Shown in pieces: positions 6,287 to 10,047 of a stretch of DNA of 10,047 nucleotides. Position 1 is the stretch's first letter, and each line of letters starts with the position of its first letter. This stretch comes from DASXMX01 sp036495445. GTDB taxonomy: Bacteria > Planctomycetota > Phycisphaerae > Tepidisphaerales > Tepidisphaeraceae. The stretch lies in assembly GCA_036495445.1 (NCBI GenBank), contig DASXMX010000627.1:1-10047 (forward strand). The letters are read 5' to 3'. A program made the translations under genes and the position numbers. The notes beneath the pieces were generated by a model. It saw nothing but the letters and a program-made list of their open reading frames with translations, did no database searches and had not been told where the DNA came from.

Positions 6287-6906
6287 GGAGTTGTTCCCAC
6301 GTTCGCCGGGATCGGCGTCCCACATTCCGGGCACCGTTCCTTGCTCGCCCGGAGATCGTATCCGCAAACGACACAGCAATCGCGCCGAAGTCGATCGATT
6401 CTCCCCCGGTGGCGAATCAGCATCCATGCTGCCCATGCCAGGGGCAGAACGGCGGCCCCGCCGACGATGCTTCCGCAGCGAAGCGTGTGAAGGACAAGAG
6501 GCCGCACCGTGGGGTGGTACGAAGCGTTCCAGTTCGTGCTCGCAAGCTGGTCATCCCGGAGCCGCTGCGCGTACGGCTCCTACGCCGTTTGGAATCGTTC
6601 CCATTCCTGTCGGCTGATCCGGTCCTCGCTTCGGGCCTTGTACATGTCTGAATAGGGCTGCCACCGGCGGGCCAGCTTCGTCCAGTGCTTCGAAGCGTTG
6701 GCGCGTGGGCTCTCGTCCAGCCGCAACTGCGGAGACGTATCCAGATAAACCCGGTCGTTTCGGACCGCCGCCTCCCACAGCGACCCGCCTGGCCCGACGA
6801 ACTCGAACGCCAGCGGGCGATCCCGCGCAGCCGCCCAGAGCGTCCCGACCGCCAGCCCGAGCAGCAGCGACAGCGCGGATGCGAGGGTGAACAGCCGGTG
6901 GATCAT
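6283..6906 (-). pseudogene. Zinc-ribbon membrane paralogue 3, interrupted by an in-frame amber codon
   Basis: The frame begins with MIHRLFTLAS at 6906 in an ATGA overlap and ends with TGA at 6283-6285, itself overlapping the next ATG. It would encode 207 residues but codon 109 is TAG (6580-6582). Upstream of it are the first helix (about 6-26) and the middle domain, ending RQEWERFQTA. Downstream in the same frame, not shifted, are EPYAQRLRDDQLAST, a second helix (about 144-164), a basic linker and an intact zinc ribbon CVVCGYDLRASKERCPECGT (Cys178, 181, 192, 195). One base change, for example CAG to TAG, explains the break. The 3' half is well preserved, so the mutation is recent, or it is read through, or the two halves are made separately: a GTG at 6505-6507 could restart the second half and maintain coupling to the next gene. 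Without readthrough the first part is 108 residues with a single helix and no zinc ribbon. Confidence 0.75.
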
Positions 6907-7517
6907 GCCCCCTCCGCGTTCGAAGTAATCGGCGTCCCGCATTCGGGGCATCGCTCCTTGCTGGCTCGCAGGTCGTAGCCGCAGGTGGTGCAGACGCCCG
7001 ATGGACGCCGACGAGCCGCGCGTCGGCGTCGCATCAATGCGCACAGAGGCGCAATCGCGGTAAGGCCGACGAGGAGCCAATAAGGGGCCACGAGCCATGT
7101 GCCGATTCGGCCCGTATCGCCAAACGACTCGCACGAGGCGACGCCAACGCCCAGGGCCTCCCAGAGACCCGGCTTGAGTGATGAATAGTATCCGCCCGCC
7201 TGCGCCGAGCCGCTGGCAAATTGCCAGTGGGGCGTCGCGTCCCGTTTCAGTTGCGCGATCCATTGCGGATCGAGGACGGCGTGAGCAAGACTCGGGTCGT
7301 ATTCGAGGTAGTGGAGCATCCGCGCCGAGCGTGACACATCGCTCGGCGCGATCCCGAGGACGAGGCGGCCCGGCTGCGATACCGCGTCATAATTGTGCCG
7401 CCATCCGTGATACGTGAGCAAGTCGGAACTCACCTCCGACCGGACCCACAACGCCGCCAAGGTTACGCACAGCAGGAGCGACATCCCGGACGCGAAGGTG
7501 ACCAATCGGCGGATCAT
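6903..7517 (-). CDS. Zinc-ribbon membrane paralogue 2
   Basis: The product has 204 residues. The ATG at 7517 overlaps the preceding TGA and the sequence opens MIRRLVTFASGMSLLL like the other members; the frame is open much further upstream, but that part is antisense-type shadow of the preceding gene. The first helix spans about 6-26 and ends ALWVRS. The middle domain spans about 28-140. The second helix spans about 141-162 and starts with VAPYWLLVG, the family P-x-W motif. RRRRAARRR follows, then the zinc ribbon CTTCGYDLRASKERCPECGT with Cys176, 179, 190 and 193. The ribbon's last 13 residues match paralogue 3 exactly (YDLRASKERCPEC), suggesting recent duplication or gene conversion between neighbours. 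It is predicted to sit in the cytoplasmic membrane with a cytosolic ribbon and an external middle domain. The function is unknown. Confidence 0.84.
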   Translation of the reverse strand: MIRRLVTFASGMSLLLCVTLAALWVRSEVSSDLLTYHGWRHNYDAVSQPGRLVLGIAPSDVSRSARMLHYLEYDPSLAHAVLDPQWIAQLKRDATPHWQFASGSAQAGGYYSSLKPGLWEALGVGVASCESFGDTGRIGTWLVAPYWLLVGLTAIAPLCALMRRRRAARRRPSGVCTTCGYDLRASKERCPECGTPITSNAEGA

Positions 7518-8080
7518 GCCTTCGCCTCCGAGTTCACTCGCACCGGCGTCCCACATTCGGGGCAACGGTCCGGCGTTGCACGCAGGTCGTAACCACATCG
7601 GACGCACAATTTGCTGGCACGCCGGAGGCGGATCGTGGCGCGGTGAACGAATAAGTACGACAGCATCGACCCGGCGCCGGTGAGGGCGACCAACGCCCAA
7701 AACGGGAGCCGCAGGAACATGACGCGGTGGTAGTTGATCCCGATGAGCGGGAAGCGTTCGGCGTGGAATGCGAATCCGAGCCGACTTGACTGGGGCCGCC
7801 AGACGAACCTCGAATCCCCCATCGTCCACTGCCATCCCGCGGGGGTCACGTTCCCAATCTTGCCAAACCCCGCGCGGGCCTGGTAATGCTTGACGTCGAG
7901 CGACCCGGCTGCCGTTTCCACGTACCAGTCCTTGACCACCCGTTCCGGCCCGTCTTGGTACAACCCGGTGCCGTGATGAAGCACGTCGTAACTGAAGCAG
8001 CTCCACACCCACATCGCCGCCAACGCGATGCACAAGAGCAACGACAGCGCCGAGGCGAGGATGAGCGGTCGGCGGGTCAT
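7514..8080 (-). CDS. Zinc-ribbon membrane paralogue 1, first of the ATGA-linked array
   Basis: The product has 188 residues. The start MTRRPLILASALSLLL at 8080 matches the paralogues, and GGGGAAGAG (about 8090-8098) lies roughly 9 bases upstream. A longer frame to 8158 would translate the REP-like hairpin (ASKLAGYTG) and is rejected. The first helix spans about 6-28, the middle domain about 30-123 (with WQWTMGDSRFVWRP and SSRLGF), and the second helix about 126-146, starting LPFWALVAL, a form of P-x-W. The zinc ribbon is CVRCGYDLRATPDRCPECGT with Cys159, 162, 173 and 176. Its TGA overlaps the next ATG. As the head of the six-gene array it has its own ribosome-binding site, while the genes that follow seem to depend on coupling. 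The family is known from planctomycete genomes but has no assigned function. Confidence 0.84.
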   Translation of the reverse strand: MTRRPLILASALSLLLCIALAAMWVWSCFSYDVLHHGTGLYQDGPERVVKDWYVETAAGSLDVKHYQARAGFGKIGNVTPAGWQWTMGDSRFVWRPQSSRLGFAFHAERFPLIGINYHRVMFLRLPFWALVALTGAGSMLSYLFVHRATIRLRRASKLCVRCGYDLRATPDRCPECGTPVRVNSEAKA

Positions 8081-8133
8081 GCGGCGGATCTCTTCCCCGA
8101 CAGGGGCTCGACTCATCAACGAACCCGTGTAGC

Positions 8134-8151
8134 CGGCGAGCTTGCTCGCCG
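8134..8151. repeat. Perfect REP-like hairpin CGGCGAGC-TT-GCTCGCCG
   Basis: Eight-base perfect arms around a two-base loop lie in the 105-bp gap between the small zinc-ribbon gene and the six-gene array. On the minus strand the context is TACGGCGAGCAAGCTCGCCG then GCTACAC, a form that I recognise as a dispersed extragenic palindrome in some GC-rich bacteria. It has no T-tract, so it is more likely a REP element or an RNA-stability hairpin than a strong terminator. Confidence 0.65.
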
Positions 8152-8185
8152 TATTCACGCACGAAGAAGGAGCAACCTGCCGCGA

Positions 8186-8554
8186 TCACACCGGCGATCC
8201 GCACTCAGGGCAGGTCCCCGCGGTCCGGCGAACGTCGTAGCCGCATCCCGCGCACCGGCCCAATCGGGCAAGTTCGCGTCGCACATGTCGGGTGAGCTGC
8301 TTTGCCGCCGTTCGAACTTCAAGGACGGCCACCATGAGGAGGGCAAAGCCGAGGACCAGTATTGTCGGCGGGAAGCGATGGAGCCCGTCCGACACAGCGA
8401 ACAGAAGGATGAACAAGCCGATGCCACACAGGTTGGATCGCCAGTGAATGGATGCGGCCCTGAGCGACCTGCGCCAAATGCGCTGCCGGGCTTCCGGCGG
8501 CAGGTCTGCCAGGAGCAATTCCACTCCGAGGGGTTTCGGCTGATCAAGTAACAC
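8186..8554 (-). CDS. Small two-helix membrane protein with C-terminal zinc ribbon
   Basis: The product has 122 residues. The GTG start at 8554 lies one base after the TAG of the preceding gene and AGGGGAAG overlaps that gene's end at a suitable distance, so the two are probably coupled; no ATG fits this frame. A soluble N-terminus (QPKPLGVELLLADLPPEARQ) is followed by RIWRRSLRA, two hydrophobic segments at about 41-56 and 63-80, a basic linker, and the zinc ribbon CAGCGYDVRRTAGTCPECGS with Cys101, 104, 115 and 118. The ribbon is of the same type as in the six paralogues, but the rest differs: there is a short helix hairpin instead of a large middle domain, and Val replaces Leu in GYDVR. It is likely in the same transcript as the array. 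The function is unknown. Confidence 0.78.
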   Translation of the reverse strand: MLLDQPKPLGVELLLADLPPEARQRIWRRSLRAASIHWRSNLCGIGLFILLFAVSDGLHRFPPTILVLGFALLMVAVLEVRTAAKQLTRHVRRELARLGRCAGCGYDVRRTAGTCPECGSPV

Positions 8555-8555
8555 G

Positions 8556-9032
8556 CTACTTCCCCTGTCCCCGCTCCGCCCCTTCCTCGGCCAGCCGGAT
8601 TTCCAACCCGAGCCGATAGGCCTTGGCTTCCAGCGTTTCCAGCGTCGTCGCCACGCCGGCGGCCACGCGCTTTTGGGAGAGGGCCTCTTGCTTTCGCGCA
8701 ACCTTGATGGCGTTGTCCAGGATCTCGGCCCGTGCCTTCGGCGTGGCCGCCATCGCCAGTTCCGCATCGAGCAGCAGTCGGTGAACCTGCTGCACGTGTT
8801 CAAACGTGCCTGTCCCGCCGGCGAACAGCTCGTCGGCAGTGTCGCGGGCCTCCCGCAGGGTGGCGAGGCGCTCCTGCCGCAGCGCCGCCACCGCGGGCGG
8901 GGCGGTCGGCGTGTCGGCCACTGCGGGTGCCGCGGCTGCGGGGGCGACAAGAGACGTCCGGCCCAAGGCAAGCGCACACAGGCCAACGGCGATCAACGTC
9001 AGCACGGCCTTGGTATACCAATCGAACTTCAT
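8556..9032 (-). CDS. Signal-anchored helical (TolC-repeat-like) hypothetical protein
   Basis: The product has 158 residues. The ATG at 9032 has GAGAGAGG (9039-9046) about 6 bases upstream. Residues about 8-25 form a membrane anchor or signal peptide (KAVLTLIAVGLCALALG), followed by an Ala/Pro-rich spacer to about 48. The remainder is predicted helical and seems to contain two related units, about 50-94 and 100-149. Each is a helix, a Gly-containing turn (FAGGTGTFEHV; VAAGVATTLETL) and a helix rich in Leu, Ala and Glu. The second unit resembles the helical hairpins of TolC-type outer-membrane efflux proteins, but the protein is far too short to be one. It probably projects into the periplasm as a coiled coil. 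As first gene of the run it may be expressed with the zinc-ribbon membrane proteins. I do not assign a function. Confidence 0.78.
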   Translation of the reverse strand: MKFDWYTKAVLTLIAVGLCALALGRTSLVAPAAAAPAVADTPTAPPAVAALRQERLATLREARDTADELFAGGTGTFEHVQQVHRLLLDAELAMAATPKARAEILDNAIKVARKQEALSQKRVAAGVATTLETLEAKAYRLGLEIRLAEEGAERGQGK

Positions 9033-9056
9033 GGGCGACCTCTCTCGTTAAGACAG

Positions 9057-9074
9057 GTGCGATACCGATCGCAC
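9057..9074. promoter_or_regulatory. Perfect dyad GTGCGAT-ACCG-ATCGCAC upstream of the operon
   Basis: Seven-base perfect arms around a four-base centre lie 25 bases upstream of the first ATG (9032), just before the ribosome-binding site. The position fits an operator for the minus-strand operon or a hairpin in its leader. No promoter hexamers were recognised with confidence nearby. Confidence 0.4.
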
Positions 9075-9090
9075 GCCGGGAATGGATTAC

Positions 9091-9357
9091 TCAGACAGCA
9101 TACTCCGATTTCGCCGCGACGAGGAACGGCGCACCGTTGCCGGCGAACAGGGGCAGGTGCTCCTCCGGCACGCCGGCTTCGCGGGCGAAGGGGAGCAGGT
9201 CGCGGCGGATCACCTTGGCGTCGGCAAAGCCCGCGTCCCGTGCGAGCCGCGTGAACTGGTCGTCGTCGTAGAAGCGCAGCCTCGAGGCGATCGGCTCCGG
9301 GGCGGCGGGGGTGCCGCGGAGTGCGGGGTCAGAGCCGAAGACGACCAGCCGCCCCCG
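9091..9357 (-). pseudogene. C-terminal remnant of a SAM-dependent methyltransferase
   Basis: In the minus-strand frame ending with TGA at 9091-9093, about 86 residues read like the last third of a class I SAM methyltransferase: RGRLVVFGSDPALRG (the strand after the usual GG-L motif), then LRFYDDDQFTRLARDAGFAD, and finally LFAGNGAPFLVAAKSE. The pattern of a Y-D-D-x-Q/E helix followed by AGF and a closing FL-A-K strand is characteristic. The SAM-binding motif I and the first two thirds are missing, because at about 9357 the sequence joins, out of frame, to the start of another gene. No start codon with a ribosome-binding site was found for this frame. It lies 58 bp upstream of the first operon gene, on the same strand. 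Confidence 0.65.
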
Positions 9358-9359
9358 TC

Positions 9360-9524
9360 GACCCGCCCGATCGTCCCGTCCCCATCCGTCAACGCCCCAT
9401 TTGCCCCTGGCGTGAACGTCATCCCGCGGCTTTCCAACGCAAGGGCGATCTCCTCAACGATCACCGCGAACGATTGGGACGCGTCGAGCGGAAGATCGAT
9501 GCCAACTAACAATTTGGGTCCCAT
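9360..9524 (-). pseudogene. N-terminal fragment of a probable SRPBCC/START-like protein
   Basis: From the ATG at 9524 about 55 residues are coherent: MGPKLLVGIDLPLDASQSFA, a helix VIVEEIALALESRG, and a segment GANGALTDGDGTIGRV. The order strand, D/S-P-like helix entry, E-E-L/I-A-A-L helix and G-R-V strand resembles the N-terminus of SRPBCC (AHSA1/polyketide-cyclase-like) proteins, usually about 150 residues. After GRVD the frame becomes compositional noise, while the other frame picks up the methyltransferase C-terminus. The join lies at GTCGAC followed by a run of five G (9352-9362). A weak GGGGT precedes the ATG. The family call is tentative; the coherent start and abrupt end are direct observations. 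Confidence 0.5.
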
Positions 9525-9539
9525 GGTCTTACCCCGTCA

Positions 9540-10047
9540 GATGTCGCGACGAAGGTCGAGGCAGGCAGGATGGAACTGAGCTGCGTCGATTTCGACCTGA
9601 ACGCCGCCGTTGAGGACGTCGTTGAGATGCTCGCGCCCAAGGCCGCGGCCAAGGGGCTGTAGTTCGGCTGCCACGTCCATCCGGACCTGCCGCGCCGGGT
9701 CCACGGCGACCCCGATCGCCTGCGCCAGGTGCTCATCAACCTGGTCAACGACGCGATCAAATTCACCGAGCACGGCGACGTCGTTATTCGCGTCTCGTCC
9801 GACCACGCGCGTGCGCCCGCCGATCAGCCCCTGCTGCGGTTCGTCGTCACCGATACGGGCATCGGGATTCCGCCGGACCGGGTGGGACGCCTCTTCAAGA
9901 GCTTTTCGCAGGTGGACGCGTCCACCACGCGCAAGTACGGCGGCACCGGCCTGGGCCTGGCGATCGCCAGGCAGTTGGTCGGGCTGATGGGCGGGGACAT
10001 CGGTGTTGAAAGCGTGCCCGGCCGTGGGTCCGCCTTCTGGTTTACGG
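9540..10047 (+). pseudogene. Histidine kinase fragment: DHp end and HATPase domain, 5'-truncated with internal TAG
   Basis: The plus-strand frame reads KVEAGRMELSCVDFDLNAAV from 9552, the usual K-I/V-E-A-G-K end of a kinase dimerisation domain and the linker to the ATPase domain. It reaches TAG at 9660-9662 (after AAAKGL, where Glu is common) and continues in the same frame as FGCHVHPDLPRRVHGDPDRL. It then shows LINLVNDAIKFTEHG (N box), DTGIGIPP (G1), LFKSFSQVD (F box) and YGGTGLGLAIA (G2), reaching VPGRGSAFWFT at the right edge. The phospho-acceptor His region is absent upstream, where the minus-strand gene fragments begin. The N box reads NLVND where NLxxN is usual, so the Mg-binding Asn position is Asp. 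It is probably the remnant of a hybrid sensor kinase; receiver domains might follow beyond the window. Expression as a kinase is very unlikely. Confidence 0.8.

Noticed and set aside
6903..8204. A single 433-residue protein covering paralogue 2 and upstream sequence
   Set aside because: The first 229 codons overlap paralogue 1 in another frame and have no family features; the ATGA-linked start at 7517 matches the paralogues.
6580..9662. UAG reassigned to an amino acid, since two genes have in-frame TAG
   Set aside because: TAG is used as a normal stop at 8556-8558, right before the next start, and the kinase with the second TAG is also truncated. Nonsense mutations explain both more simply.

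Overview
The window is GC-rich bacterial DNA whose gene content points to a planctomycete, probably of the Phycisphaerae type. The evidence is a DUF1559-style pseudopilin with an N-terminal GFTLVE methylation motif, a LacI-type regulator remnant beside it, a secreted autotransporter-repeat protein, and above all many small membrane proteins carrying the zinc ribbon CxxCGYDLRAxxxRCPECG. The lineage is inferred from these families, not proven.

Left part (1-3662, all minus strand). A secreted beta-strand-repeat protein starts at 1152 and runs off the left edge. Upstream of it lie a D-2-hydroxyacid dehydrogenase (1454-2497) and a pseudopilin-like protein (2541-3407, strong AAGGAG), 43 bp apart and probably co-transcribed. 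The pseudopilin is preceded by an AT-rich leader containing several dyads, the largest a 42-bp inverted repeat (3511-3552).

Middle (3663-4512). A broken LacI C-terminus (3663-3872, minus) abuts a pair of inverted CCCCTCACCCC-type repeats (3876-3980) resembling a REPIN or small MITE. A plus-strand zinc-ribbon membrane protein (4054-4512) follows and is convergent with the large minus-strand operon.

Operon (4543-9032, minus strand). Transcription would run from 9032 leftwards. It starts with a helical, signal-anchored protein (8556-9032) and a small zinc-ribbon membrane protein (8186-8554, GTG start one base after the previous stop). After a 105-bp gap with a perfect REP-like hairpin come six tandem paralogues (7514-8080, 6903-7517, 6283-6906, 5615-6286, 5103-5618, 4543-5106). 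Each has an N-terminal membrane helix, a variable middle domain, a second helix and a basic stretch; five also keep an in-frame C-terminal zinc ribbon. All five internal junctions are ATGA stop/start overlaps. The third has an in-frame amber codon in the middle, and the last has lost its zinc ribbon to a frameshift, so the array is both expanding and decaying.

Right end (9091-10047). Three gene remnants sit together: a methyltransferase C-terminus and a probable SRPBCC-like N-terminus on the minus strand, joined out of frame, and a 5'-truncated histidine kinase ATPase domain on the plus strand with an internal TAG. The flanks of the operon therefore look like recombination scars. No tRNA, rRNA, CRISPR array or transposase was seen.
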